From the NCBI RefSeq assembly GCF_023195895.1, contig NZ_JALPRK010000013.1:62001-126000 (forward strand): 64,000 nt of DNA, written 5' to 3'. Position numbers and translations under genes: made by a program. Shown one piece after another: positions 44,176 through 54,837 of the stretch (position 1 is the first letter of the stretch; each line of letters starts with the position of its first letter). Source of the stretch: Paenibacillus mellifer (GTDB lineage: Bacteria; Bacillota; Bacilli; Paenibacillales; Paenibacillaceae). The notes under the pieces were generated by a model, which searched no databases, had not been told where the DNA came from, and saw only the letters and a list, made by a program, of their open reading frames with translations.

Positions 44176-44823
44176 TCAGCTTCGGCGATCGATCCATCCC
44201 TGTTCCAGAGCATAACGCGTCAATTGAACCCGATTCTCCAAATGCAGCTTCTGCAGGATGTTTTTCAGATGGTTTTTGACCGTCTGATCCGATATGTGCA
44301 GTACGCCAGCGATCTCCCGATTGGTCATGCCTTGAGCAACCCAACTGAGAATCTCCCGTTCGCGTGCGGTTAGAGGAGGTTGTTCGCCACTCTCCTTCTT
44401 GTTCACCGGAAATTCTTGCAAAATACGCAACGCCAGCTCGCTAGACAAAGGAGCTTCATCGCTGGCGATCGCTCGCAAATATTCCAGCCACGTCCCGGGC
44501 TCCAGGTTTTTGAGCAAGTATCCCTGAGCCCCCTGCTTCAGCGCTTCAAACAGATGCGCAGCGTCATCCGACACGGTGATCAGGACGATCTTCACGTAAG
44601 GGTAGCGCAGCTTAATATCACGGGTTGTCTCCAAACCGTCTTTTCCAGGCATACGGATATCCATTAAGATCAAATCGGGCATCCACCGTTCCGTTTGGGC
44701 GATGGCTTCGTCACCATTTTCCGCGTAAGCCACGATTTCGAACATTTCGTCCTCGGACAAAATCTCTCCAATCGCCTCCCGAGCATGAGGGTGATCGTCA
44801 ACGACCAGTACCCGAACCTTCAT
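44176..44823 (-). CDS. NarL/LuxR-type response regulator
   Basis: 215 residues from the ATG at 44823 (GGAGGCG upstream). Receiver with DDHPHA, phospho-Asp in LILMDIRMPGKDG and Lys in LLKNLE; LuxR helix-turn-helix LTAREREILSWVAQGMTNREIAGVLHIS (about 150-177). Overlaps the kinase gene by 26 bases. The NarL build, the kinase type and the position beside nirK suggest control by nitrogen oxide or oxygen, as NreC does in staphylococci; inferred. A terminator was not found in the 50 bases downstream. Confidence 0.92.
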   Translation of the reverse strand: MKVRVLVVDDHPHAREAIGEILSEDEMFEIVAYAENGDEAIAQTERWMPDLILMDIRMPGKDGLETTRDIKLRYPYVKIVLITVSDDAAHLFEALKQGAQGYLLKNLEPGTWLEYLRAIASDEAPLSSELALRILQEFPVNKKESGEQPPLTAREREILSWVAQGMTNREIAGVLHISDQTVKNHLKNILQKLHLENRVQLTRYALEQGWIDRRS

Positions 44824-45658
44824 CACAACCGCCTCCTCTCCGAATTTCAATGGTTGTTCCGCCCGACTGGGAAGCGACAAGCAGTCCCCAGCCCATCTCG
44901 TTCGCCCGCTCCCGCATAATTCGCAGACCATAACGCCCTTGATTCACGGCGTCTTCCGGTGCAAAACCACATCCATGATCGATGATTTTCAGAACGAAGT
45001 CGCGGTGATCTCCCCCTGACGTGATCTCAATGTCCTGCACACCCGCATGTTTCGCTGCATTGACAACTGCTTCACGCACACAGGATAACAACTCCATCTT
45101 CGCCTTAGGCAGCCAATGGGTTTCCTCTAGTTGCCAATCCAAACGCAAGGTGAGCTGCTGTTCGGCAGCGATCCGGCGGACCAGAGCCGACATCGAGGTT
45201 TCATCCGTCTCGCCTTCCTTCACATTGGACGGAATCCGCAGGTCGGAAATCGCTTCGCGCACATAACGATTCACTTCATGAATGGTTTTGCGTAGTTCGT
45301 TCCAGTCGTAAGCTCCGTTTGACGCCGGTTGTTGCCGTTCGGCCCGGTCCACTTTTACAGATAACAAGAACAACGATTGCGCAATACCGTCATGAAGTTC
45401 CCGAGCCAGCTGCTCCCGCTGTTCCAGTCGAACCTTCAGCGCCCTTTCCCGTTGCAGCTCCTCCTGCATGCGTTCCAGGTAAGCAAACCAACGGTACAGC
45501 AAGGTGATGCTCACCGCGAATAAGAGGATTGGCGTTAACACGTTGCCCAGCTCCATGGACACATAAGGCATGAGAAACTGGTGCCGTACCACCTCCCATA
45601 CCCCGACAACCAGCGTCGGAACGATCAAAATCAGCCATTTTGTAAATTTATAAGACAT
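44798..45658 (-). CDS. Sensor histidine kinase (HisKA_3 / NarX-like)
   Basis: 286 residues. Two N-terminal hydrophobic segments (about 8-25 and 36-56) with a short loop; then a coiled linker, HisKA_3 motif RELHDGIAQSLF with phospho-His, and HATPase with CVREAVVNAAKHAG and HGCGFAP and YGLRIMRERA. No PAS or GAF sensor domain or Fe-S Cys set is seen, unlike NreB. It pairs with the NarL-type regulator; signal unknown. Confidence 0.9.
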   Translation of the reverse strand: MSYKFTKWLILIVPTLVVGVWEVVRHQFLMPYVSMELGNVLTPILLFAVSITLLYRWFAYLERMQEELQRERALKVRLEQREQLARELHDGIAQSLFLLSVKVDRAERQQPASNGAYDWNELRKTIHEVNRYVREAISDLRIPSNVKEGETDETSMSALVRRIAAEQQLTLRLDWQLEETHWLPKAKMELLSCVREAVVNAAKHAGVQDIEITSGGDHRDFVLKIIDHGCGFAPEDAVNQGRYGLRIMRERANEMGWGLLVASQSGGTTIEIRRGGGCDEGSGTGR

Positions 45659-45776
45659 GTTTTATTTCCCCTTCAGTCCGTCTCCCATCGACTTCACTTT
45701 ACATAAGTCGAGGTCTGGCTGGCAAGGTTTAGACAGAATTTTGAATCCTTTCTCTGATTTGAGCCGTAAAATAAAA

Positions 45777-45808
45777 AAGCAAGGCGGAAGTGCGATTCCG
45801 CCCTGCTT
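45777..45808 (-). terminator. Intrinsic terminator of the PTS unit
   Basis: AAGCAAGGCGGAA/TTCCGCCCTGCTT stem, 6-base loop, T run on the minus strand (TTTTTTATTTTAC), 18 bases past the permease stop. Confidence 0.88.
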
Positions 45809-45826
45809 TGCATAACGTGCGTTGCC

Positions 45827-47293
<1,467 letters not shown>

Positions 47294-47327
47294 GCACAAA
47301 CCATCCTTTCCTTACTACCTAAATTTT

Positions 47328-47825
47328 TTATTGTAAAACCGCCTTCAAAATGACGTTTCCGCCTGCCGTCACAGGACCGGTGAGGGTTTCCACGCTGTTC
47401 GTCACTTCTCCGGCGTTTGTTACTATAACTGGGGAAATCACAGGATAGCCCGCCTCGCGAATACTCGCAAGATCGAATTCGATCAGCAACTGACCCGTTT
47501 TCACTTTATCTCCTACGGCGACATGGGCGATAAAGCCCTCGCCTTTGAGCGACACTGTATTGATGCCGAGATGAAACAGAAACTGCAAACCAGACGGATG
47601 CTCCATCATCACGGCATGGTTGCTCTTGATCACATGAACGATTTGGCCGTCAAACGGCGCTACCAATCGCCCTTCGCTCGGTTCAACCGCTAATCCCGGC
47701 CCCATATGGCCTCCGGCGAACGCCTCGTCCGGCACTTGAGTCAGCGCCACGGCCTCCCCTGTTAGCGGCGATAGGATCTCCAAAACCTTACTCTCGGTGT
47801 TTTTCTTTCTCCATTTTGAAAACAA
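47328..47825 (-). CDS. PTS EIIA, glucose/GlcNAc (Crr) type
   Basis: 165 residues. The phosphorylated His is H85 in FLFHLGINTVSLKGEGF and the helper His is H70 in IKSNHAVMMEHPSG; VPDEAFAGGHMGPG and LVAPFDGQIVHV are family standards. It passes phosphate from HPr to the EIIB of the adjacent permease. The TTG at 47825 follows AGGAGGAGA. First gene of the unit, 34 bases before the permease, and behind a leader with an intrinsic terminator. Confidence 0.93.
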   Translation of the reverse strand: MFSKWRKKNTESKVLEILSPLTGEAVALTQVPDEAFAGGHMGPGLAVEPSEGRLVAPFDGQIVHVIKSNHAVMMEHPSGLQFLFHLGINTVSLKGEGFIAHVAVGDKVKTGQLLIEFDLASIREAGYPVISPVIVTNAGEVTNSVETLTGPVTAGGNVILKAVLQ

Positions 47826-47913
47826 ATGGCTCTCCTCCTAACTTACTACCTATATTCTGGCAACTTTGCGAGAACTATACGCCAGTTCCCGAAGTGCCAG
47901 GGGAAACGGGCGC

Positions 47914-47999
47914 AAAAAAATAAGAGCCAAGAAAAGAAGCCTATATAAAGTAGGACTGCTTTCCTTGGCTCATGCCCATTCTAGATCAACGGTAACACG
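47914..47999 (-). promoter_or_regulatory. GlcT-type antiterminator target (RAT) overlapping a terminator
   Basis: On the minus strand, CGTGTTACCGTTGATC at the 5' part and GGGCATGAG at the 3' part (47999-47969) recall the RAT of B. subtilis ptsG, CGTGTTAC...GCATGAG, from memory. Its 3' end overlaps the stem of a long hairpin (GAGCCAAG/CTTGGCTC, 47924-47971) with a T run (47914-47920). Binding of a BglG/GlcT-family protein to the RAT would block the terminator and allow EIIA-EIICB transcription. The exact RAT fold is inferred. Confidence 0.7.
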
Positions 48000-48031
48000 C
48001 CAAAAGTCATTTGGTTTTCGGTTATGTGACT

Positions 48032-48060
48032 ATAATAATTCAAGCTCTCCCTAGCGTCAA
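48032..48060 (-). promoter_or_regulatory. Promoter of the PTS unit
   Basis: Minus-strand TTGACG (48055-48060), 17 bases, TATTAT (48032-48037), giving a start near 48025 and a leader of about 200 nt that contains the RAT/terminator. A cre-like GAAAGCGTTC at 48071-48080 lies just upstream but does not match the full consensus. Confidence 0.65.
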
Positions 48061-48145
48061 TAGAAAAATTGAAAGCGTTCACGCAGTGTCAGATATTCAA
48101 AATTTTAACGATCTATCCTCTCCCCTTCTCTTCCTGTTCAAGGGT

Positions 48146-50239
48146 TCATTGGGCCTGGAACAAAGCCGGCACCTTATCGGGCTCCCAGCCCGGCAGCGAA
48201 GTGTGAGCTTGAATCACTTTATAGGTTACACCGTTATACGTCACAAGTTGATTGACGGTGTACGCGGTATAAGGCGCCCATGACGCTGGCCCCGTACCCG
48301 TCGGATCCGTCGTTGCGGTCACTGGGCTGCCCGCTGCGGAGCTATTGCCCGCCGCGTCTTTCGCCTTCACGGTAAACGTATAGGAAGTTGAAGGCGAAAG
48401 GCCGGTGAGGGTAGCCGACGTCCCAGTCACTGTCGTGGCCAGTTGATTGCCGTTATACACCTCATATCCGATCACACCAACGTTATCGGACGAAGCGCTC
48501 CAGCTCAGACTCACGCTGGACGAAGTTTTGGCCGTTACCGTAACATTGCCCGGTGCAGTTGGTGCCGTCGTATCGCCCGGGTTCGTTCCTGGATCCGTTG
48601 TTACCGAGAGCGGAGCGCTGGCCGGTGAGACATTACCTGCCGCATCCCGTGCAACAACCGTAAAGCTATACGCCGTAGCAGGCGCTAGGCCGCTGATCGT
48701 TGCCGTCGTCCCCGATACGCTGGCAGCTTGTGCTCCGTTTCGGTAGACATTGTATCCAACAACGCCCACGTTATCCGAAGACGGCTGCCAGGTTAACGTC
48801 ACAGCGCTGGAGGTTTTGGAGGTTGCCGTAACAGAAGTCGGCACAGACGGTGCTATCGTATCCACCGGCGGTGTCACACCTCCGCCCAAGTCGTTTCTCA
48901 GCTTGGTTTGCAGCGTTTTGTTACGGTCTCCGCTCAGCTCCCAGAACATCGCGCCGGCGAGACCTCGATTCTTGATGTAGTCGGTTTTGAAGCCGATTGA
49001 CTGCGAATCGTCGTAGGTGATGAAACGCCGGTTGGACGGATTATACAGATAAGGCACCTTGGCCGTGTCGTTCCAATACCGGGTATACCCGTTTTTGTTG
49101 ATATAATTGGCTTCCAAATCGTAGAAATCAAACGAGCCCGCTTCCCAGGTTCCAACGGATGAAACCCCACTGGCGCTTTGGTATTGTCCGTTGCCCGCGT
49201 TATTCACCCCGTCCCAACCACGACCGTAGAACGGAATGCCCAGTACCAATTTATTCGCAGGCACGCCTGCGTTCAAGTGGCCTTGTACCGCGGTATCGGC
49301 ATTAAATACCGAAGCGCTTGGCACGCCTGCGTTGCCAGCCGCCGGATCGTAGTACAACGGGGCGTTGTGGGCTGTAATCTGCTGCCAGCCGCCGTTGAAA
49401 TCATAAGTCATGATATTGATCCAATCGACAATGGAGGCGATATTGCCCAGCTCCGTATTGCTGGCGAAGGAAGGGGAAGCCCCAGAGGCAATGGTCAGCA
49501 AATACCTCTTGCCATCCGCTGCCCCGGCCGCATCCAGCTTGTTCCGGATCTCCCGCAGCAGCTTCGTATAGTTCTGCTTATCCTCCGGGCGATAACTATT
49601 GCCGGGCAGTCCGCCGGTTACCGGGTACTCCCAATCCAAGTCGATGCCGTCAAAATTGAACTTGCGCAGGAAGTCAACGGCGGAATTAGCGAATGTCTCG
49701 CGCGTCACTTGGCTGGCGGCTACATCGCTGAACCGGTTGGACCAGGTCCACCCACCCACGGAGATGATCGTCTTCAAATGTGGATTCGCCTGCTTCAGCT
49801 TGTTCAGCTGATGGATATTCCCAGCGATGGGCTGATCCCAAGTGTCGCCGGGAAATTGCTTGCCGGCATCGATCCAGGGGTCACCGAGGACAATCGTGCC
49901 GTTGGGCACGTTGATCGTTTGCCCCTTCTCGTCTTGTGTCGGCCAGGTTACCGGATTCGGTCCGGCGGGATCTGGATTGCCGTGGCGGCCGTCCCAAGCG
50001 ATGTCAGCGAATGCGTAATTGATATGAGTGATCTTGGAAGCGTCGATATCAAAGACATTAAAATTGCGGGTATATGCGCCCCAAGATGGATAATAAGCGA
50101 CGATTTTGTAGGGATCGGCCGCCTGAACAGCCTTAGGTTGGAGCAGGCCGCCCGGGAGCAGCAGGGATAAGGCGAGACAGGTCATGGTAAACAACTTCCA
50201 CTTCTTGGCGAAACTTCGGGTTCTCATTAAATGCATCAC
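48146..50239 (-). CDS. Secreted chitinase, GH18-FnIII-FnIII-CBM5/12
   Basis: 697 residues. Signal peptide about 1-41 (cleavage after VQA). GH18 domain about 44-450 with SVGGWTWSNRF and the catalytic DGIDLDWEYP (proton donor E204); the FDWEYP-type insertion and MTYDFNGGW place it with B. circulans ChiA1. Two FnIII domains follow (about 462-550 and 560-645; the two share VGV-GY motifs) and a chitin-binding CBM5/12 at the end (WAPYTAYTVNQLVTYNGVTYKVIQ). GTG at 50239 (or ATG at 50236) after GAGAGGG. It feeds chitin fragments outside the cell, a neat match with the GlcNAc PTS downstream. Confidence 0.95.
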   Translation of the reverse strand: MMHLMRTRSFAKKWKLFTMTCLALSLLLPGGLLQPKAVQAADPYKIVAYYPSWGAYTRNFNVFDIDASKITHINYAFADIAWDGRHGNPDPAGPNPVTWPTQDEKGQTINVPNGTIVLGDPWIDAGKQFPGDTWDQPIAGNIHQLNKLKQANPHLKTIISVGGWTWSNRFSDVAASQVTRETFANSAVDFLRKFNFDGIDLDWEYPVTGGLPGNSYRPEDKQNYTKLLREIRNKLDAAGAADGKRYLLTIASGASPSFASNTELGNIASIVDWINIMTYDFNGGWQQITAHNAPLYYDPAAGNAGVPSASVFNADTAVQGHLNAGVPANKLVLGIPFYGRGWDGVNNAGNGQYQSASGVSSVGTWEAGSFDFYDLEANYINKNGYTRYWNDTAKVPYLYNPSNRRFITYDDSQSIGFKTDYIKNRGLAGAMFWELSGDRNKTLQTKLRNDLGGGVTPPVDTIAPSVPTSVTATSKTSSAVTLTWQPSSDNVGVVGYNVYRNGAQAASVSGTTATISGLAPATAYSFTVVARDAAGNVSPASAPLSVTTDPGTNPGDTTAPTAPGNVTVTAKTSSSVSLSWSASSDNVGVIGYEVYNGNQLATTVTGTSATLTGLSPSTSYTFTVKAKDAAGNSSAAGSPVTATTDPTGTGPASWAPYTAYTVNQLVTYNGVTYKVIQAHTSLPGWEPDKVPALFQAQ

Positions 50240-50778
50240 TAAAATCCCTCTCTTTCAATCGAAGTTGGAATGGAATAATGCTAGCAACACCCTTCCTCTT
50301 GATTCACCCATTAAATTACGCCTGCCGCTGCCGATCACCTCCTACCAATTAAGAACACATTTCCTACCCGTAAGCCTCCAAAGCTTGTCCCGGCGCCAAT
50401 AGGAAATATCTTTGAATCGCTTACAAATCTATTAAATCATAATAGAATTGGTGCATAAAGGATAAATTTCTATTATTTGATTACATTCGCGCATCACAAA
50501 AAAACGCAGCGATCCGGGAAGATCGCTGCGTTTACGGCATGTAATGACACACGGTTAGGTTCATGTATTCGCTTTTTCATATCTATTTTGTCGCGAGACG
50601 TGGAAGTTGCGGATTCTATTTGATATTTCATATAGAAATCTAGCTTCCCTCTGCTTCCCCCACGTATTTGTATGATAACTCATATATAGTTCGCAGAATC
50701 GGCTAATTTGAGGAAAATGTACTCGGTTTTTCGCATACAAATCCTATTTCTTAACCAATGGTTCACATTCACTCTAGC
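50240..50778. other. Intergenic stretch between chitinase and hrpB
   Basis: 539 bases. It holds the chitinase promoter region, with a cre-like TTGTAAGCGATTCAAA (minus strand, near 50410-50425) one base short of consensus, and the hrpB terminator at 50502-50533. The rest (50540-50760) is A/T-rich; I see no gene or known RNA there. Confidence 0.5.
50502..50533 (-). terminator. Intrinsic terminator
   Basis: Perfect 13-bp stem AAACGCAGCGATC/GATCGCTGCGTTT, then a T run on the minus strand. It lies 250 bases past the hrpB stop, so hrpB would carry a long 3' untranslated stretch, or another unit ends here. Confidence 0.85.
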
Positions 50779-53409
50779 TTAACGTTGTCCGTCTGGACGA
50801 ACCCTTCGGGTCGCGGTCGCCTGGAGCGGGTCATCCGGCCAGTAATGCTTAGGGTAACGGCCCTTCAGATCCTTTTTTACTTCGAAGTACGTGGTTTGCC
50901 AAAAACTTCGCAGATCCGAGGTCACCTGAACGGGTCGGCTAGCCGGTGATAACAAGTGCAGTGTGATGGGAATTCGCCCGAACCCGATCCGCGGAGTTTC
51001 CATCATGCCGAATACTTCCTGTAGACGTACTGCGGCATAAGGGGCTTGCGGCCCATCGTAATGGACCTGGATTTTCGAGCCGCTGGGGACATGTAGATGT
51101 GTCGGCGCTTCCGCGTTCAGCTCTTGTTGCTGAGACCAAGTTAACAGGTTCTCCAGAATGTTATAGAGAGACAACGCCTGCAGATCCGCCCGCTTGCGGA
51201 CCCCGGACAAATATGGAGCCAACCAGACCTCGGCGGTCGCAGCCAGCGTCTCATCGGAGACGTCCGGCCAATCGTTGTTGCTAAGGCGATGCAAGAACAT
51301 AAGCCGCTCCTGCAGCTTCCGAGCCTTCTCCGTCCACGGCAGAATGGCGACGCCTTTGGCGGCGACCGCGCCGAGCAATGCCAACGTGATCTGCTCGGGA
51401 CTGGGCGCTGGGTCTGGTTGCTCCCTTAGCACGATCGCACCGAACGTCCGGCGGATTCGAGCTCGTACCGTACCGGAGACGACATCCCATTCTGCGCTTC
51501 GTTCTTCGGTGATATCCGCCGCATGATGGCGGTACAGCTCCTCTTCTTCCAGAGAGGCTGCGAGCAAAATCCGGCCTTCCGTCCCCTCGTCATCGACCTC
51601 GGCGATCGCTAAGAACGCTTCCGAGCCCAGCGAATCCTTGATGAGCAGTTGAGCGCCTCGGCCGTTTCGTAGCAAATACCGCCCATCGGGACGACGCATG
51701 GCGATCCGATCCGGATAAGCGAAGGAAACAAGCAAGCCGCAGCAGCGGTCAAGGTCCGCTTGAGCGGACGATCCGGCCGTGTGAATGGCCGGAGTTATGG
51801 CCGGGGCGGCGAGGCCGGTGCCAGGAGCGCTGGCCACTTCTTCGCCGTCCGGCGGCTCAAAGTCGGGGTCGTCCGCGGCCTCCGGGACGACCGCTCCGCC
51901 GAGCTCCTCGAACGCGAGCCGCTGCTCCCACTGGCGGGCGAGCGCGGCGACGCGCCGCAGCTCGTCCGGCACGGCCGCGCGCCCGGACGCGGCCAGCACC
52001 AGCGCCAGCCGGCCGCGCAGATCCGCATCGCGGCCGGCCGGCCAGCGCAGCAGGTCGCGCTCTTCGAGCAGCGCGGCCAGCGCGCAAGCCGGCGCGCCAA
52101 GCCCGAGCTCGCGCGCCCGCAGGAGCATATGCGCCAGGCGCGGGTGCAGCCCGAGCGCGGCCATATGGCGGCCGTGGGCGGTGATGCGCCTGGCCGCATC
52201 CAGCGCTTCCAGCTGGCGCAGCAGCTGGACGGCGCGCGCGTACGGCGCCGGCGGTGGCGCGTCGAGCCACGCCAGCTCGTCCGGCGCGGCGGCGCCCCAC
52301 GCCGCCAGCTCCAGCGCGAGCGGCGCGAGGTCCGCCTCGAGCATCTCCGGCGGCGTCCGCGCCGCCAGCAGGCGGTCCTCCGCCTCGCTCCAGAGGCGGT
52401 AGCACACGCCGGGCGCCGTCCGCCCGGCACGCCCCCGCCTCTGGTCGGCGGAGTCGCGGGCCGCGCGCGCCGTCACGAGCCGGCTCATGCCGGTGCGCGG
52501 CGAGAACAACGACGTGCGGCGGAGGCCGCTGTCGATCACCACCGTCACGCCGTCCACCGTCAGGCTCGACTCGGCGATCGACGTCGCCAGCACGACCTTG
52601 CGCCGCCCCGCCGGCGCGGGCTCGATCGCCCGACGCTGCTCTGCTTGCGGCAGTGCGCCGTACAACGGCGCCAGCATGACGCCGGCGGGCAAGCCGCCGC
52701 TCGCCAGCAGCATCTCGACGCGGCGGATCTCCCGCGCGCCGGGCAGAAACACGAGCACGCTGCCGTCGTGCGTTGCTAATGCTCGGCGAACCGCCCGGTC
52801 CACTGTGCGCTCCAGCGGCTCCTTCGGCGTTCCCGGCGTATACACCGTCTCCACCGGGAACATCCGTCCCCGGCTTTGCACAATCGGAGCCCCGTCCAGC
52901 AGGCCAGCGATCGGTGCGGGGTCTAGCGTCGCCGACATCACCAGCAGCCGCAAGTCGTCACGAAGCAGCTGGCGGCTTTGCCAAGCTAACGCCAGCCCGA
53001 GATCGGCATGCAAGCTGCGCTCATGAAATTCATCAAAAATAACCAAACCAGTTCCGATCAACGCCGGATCCTGCTGCAGCATCCGTGTTAAAACTCCTTC
53101 GGTCACGACCGTAATTCGTGTCTTCCCCGACACTCGGCTATCGCCTCGCATCCGGTACCCGACCGTCTCCCCAACACCTTCACCCAGCTGGGAAGCCATA
53201 TAAACAGCAGCTGATCGAGCTGCTAAACGGCGTGGTTCCAGCAGCAGGATCCGCTGTCCCTCCATCCAGGGTTCGCCGAGCAGCGACAACGGAACCCGCG
53301 TCGTCTTGCCTGCACCGGGCTCCGCTAACAGCACCGCAGTTCCCGTACGATCAAGCGACGATTTTAGTTCAGGTATAACTTCATCAATAGGCAAAGGAAG
53401 CTTTGTCAT
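50779..53409 (-). CDS. hrpB: ATP-dependent RNA helicase HrpB
   Basis: 876 residues from the ATG at 53409 (AAGGAGA upstream), near the usual family length. DEAH-type helicase: Walker A AEPGAGKTT (GK at 34-35), LEPRRLAARSAA, TEGVLTRMLQ, DEFHERS (DEAH-like with F), VMSATLDP, TSIAESSLTV and QRRGRAGR follow in order, then HA2 and the HrpB C-terminal domain (TYFEVKKDLKGRYPKHYWP). Role in Bacillota unknown; RNA remodelling. About 51,900-52,700 is far richer in G and C than the flanks, encoding Ala/Arg-rich HA2 linker. Confidence 0.95.
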   Translation of the reverse strand: MTKLPLPIDEVIPELKSSLDRTGTAVLLAEPGAGKTTRVPLSLLGEPWMEGQRILLLEPRRLAARSAAVYMASQLGEGVGETVGYRMRGDSRVSGKTRITVVTEGVLTRMLQQDPALIGTGLVIFDEFHERSLHADLGLALAWQSRQLLRDDLRLLVMSATLDPAPIAGLLDGAPIVQSRGRMFPVETVYTPGTPKEPLERTVDRAVRRALATHDGSVLVFLPGAREIRRVEMLLASGGLPAGVMLAPLYGALPQAEQRRAIEPAPAGRRKVVLATSIAESSLTVDGVTVVIDSGLRRTSLFSPRTGMSRLVTARAARDSADQRRGRAGRTAPGVCYRLWSEAEDRLLAARTPPEMLEADLAPLALELAAWGAAAPDELAWLDAPPPAPYARAVQLLRQLEALDAARRITAHGRHMAALGLHPRLAHMLLRARELGLGAPACALAALLEERDLLRWPAGRDADLRGRLALVLAASGRAAVPDELRRVAALARQWEQRLAFEELGGAVVPEAADDPDFEPPDGEEVASAPGTGLAAPAITPAIHTAGSSAQADLDRCCGLLVSFAYPDRIAMRRPDGRYLLRNGRGAQLLIKDSLGSEAFLAIAEVDDEGTEGRILLAASLEEEELYRHHAADITEERSAEWDVVSGTVRARIRRTFGAIVLREQPDPAPSPEQITLALLGAVAAKGVAILPWTEKARKLQERLMFLHRLSNNDWPDVSDETLAATAEVWLAPYLSGVRKRADLQALSLYNILENLLTWSQQQELNAEAPTHLHVPSGSKIQVHYDGPQAPYAAVRLQEVFGMMETPRIGFGRIPITLHLLSPASRPVQVTSDLRSFWQTTYFEVKKDLKGRYPKHYWPDDPLQATATRRVRPDGQR

Positions 53410-53488
53410 GATTCTCTCCTTACGGGTTACACTATGAAAACATTTTACCATACGGAGCAAGGACTTAAAGGATTGGAGGGCAAAAGCC

Positions 53489-54814
53489 ATGTTCAAGCTG
53501 CTCGTCATTTTACTGCTGATTGCCATGACCGCATTGTTCGTCATCATTGAGGTTTCCCTGCGAACCCTGCACCCGCGAACAATTGAGGTTTGGGAACGGG
53601 AAGGCCGACGTGGCGCAGCCGCGCTTCGTACCTTATCGGAACGATTGGACCAGGCCTTACCAACATGCCAGCTGGCGATTACGGCCAACTCACTGACACT
53701 GGGGTGGCTGGGTCAACCGGCCGTACGCAGCCTGCTTGCGCCCCTGTTTGTCCGTCTCCCCTTCTCCGCAACAGTGGAAACTTTCTTCTCTTTTCTGATC
53801 GCCTTCGTGTCGATTACCTATCTGCATGTCGTGCTTGGCGGATTGGTCCCACAGGTGCTGGCTGCCCAGCGCGGCGGTGCTGTCGTCTTGGCTGTTGCAA
53901 AGCCGTTGTTAGCGCTAAGCTTCTTGCTGTCCCCTGTCCTCTGGTTGCTCAACCGTTCCTCCCGCCGTATCGTCTCGATTCTTGGCCTAAAACCCGCAGC
54001 GAACTGGAGCGATGCGCATAGTGAAGAGGAGCTGCGGATTCTGCTGAGCGAAAGCCTGAAGAGCGGTCAAATCAACAAAAGCGAATACCGCTTCGTGAAT
54101 CGGATCTTCGCTTTCGACGAGCTGCTTGCCAAAGACATCATGGTCCCGAGAACCGATATGGTTTGTTTGGATGCGACCAAATCGCGCGAAGAAAATTTAC
54201 GGATCATTCGCCAGGAGCAATATACGAGATTCCCGGTCATCCGTCAAAATAAAGACAATATTATCGGCGTCATCAATACGAAAGCGTTATTTCTCGCTCC
54301 TGACAATCAGGCGGAGGCTCCTTTGGCTTCGCTGGTCCGGCCGGTGATGACCGTCACGGAGAACATTCCTCTCCCCGCCTTGCTGACCAAGATGCAGAAG
54401 GAACGTTCGCATATCGCCGTACTGATCGACGAATACGGCGGAACAAGCGGAATGGTTACGATTGAGGACATTCTAGAGGAAATCGTCGGCGACATTCGGG
54501 ACGAATTCGATGCAGAGGAAGAGCAGGAAATTACAGAGGTCGCGGCGAATCACCTCATTGTTGACGGTAAAGTTTCGGTCTCGTTAATCAACGATTTGCT
54601 GGACGCCGAGTTGGAAGAAGAGGACGCGGATACGATTGGCGGCTGGGTTTATGGACAGAACCTTGATTTTGAAGCGGGAACCCAGCTGGTCTATGGGGAT
54701 TTACAGTTTACCGTATTGGAACGCGAAGACAGCCGAATCCGTAAAATCGAAATCGAAAAGCGGGATCCCTCCTCCCTCGGCAACGCCTTTGAGCCGGAGT
54801 CGAATTCAATCTAG
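53489..54814 (+). CDS. CNNM/HlyC-CorC family membrane protein
   Basis: 441 residues. DUF21 membrane domain (about 1-180, with FVIIEVSLRTL, SLTLGWLGQPAV and a long transmembrane set), a CBS pair (about 205-335, MVPRTDMVCLD and IDEYGGTSGMVTIEDILEEIVGDI), and a CorC_HlyC C-terminal domain. Related proteins mediate magnesium efflux or regulate magnesium homeostasis (MpfA/YhdP kind). ATG at 53489 after GGAGGGC. Divergent from hrpB; an 80-base gap carries both promoters. gluQ follows 23 bases later. Confidence 0.9.
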   Translation: MFKLLVILLLIAMTALFVIIEVSLRTLHPRTIEVWEREGRRGAAALRTLSERLDQALPTCQLAITANSLTLGWLGQPAVRSLLAPLFVRLPFSATVETFFSFLIAFVSITYLHVVLGGLVPQVLAAQRGGAVVLAVAKPLLALSFLLSPVLWLLNRSSRRIVSILGLKPAANWSDAHSEEELRILLSESLKSGQINKSEYRFVNRIFAFDELLAKDIMVPRTDMVCLDATKSREENLRIIRQEQYTRFPVIRQNKDNIIGVINTKALFLAPDNQAEAPLASLVRPVMTVTENIPLPALLTKMQKERSHIAVLIDEYGGTSGMVTIEDILEEIVGDIRDEFDAEEEQEITEVAANHLIVDGKVSVSLINDLLDAELEEEDADTIGGWVYGQNLDFEAGTQLVYGDLQFTVLEREDSRIRKIEIEKRDPSSLGNAFEPESNSI

Positions 54815-54837
54815 GATAAATCAAGGAAGTGAACAAC

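Noticed and set aside
48069-48083. cre (CcpA) site before the PTS promoter
   Set aside because: TTGAAAGCGTTCACG is short by bases compared with the full cre consensus; noted only as cre-like.
49178-50170. 330-codon plus-strand frame opposite the chitinase
   Set aside because: The minus frame is an intact chitinase with signal peptide and catalytic motif; the plus frame has no recognisable domain or ribosome site.
51760-52779. Several long frames on both strands within hrpB
   Set aside because: They are Arg/Ala-rich shadows of the GC-rich helicase gene, which has all its motifs in the minus frame.
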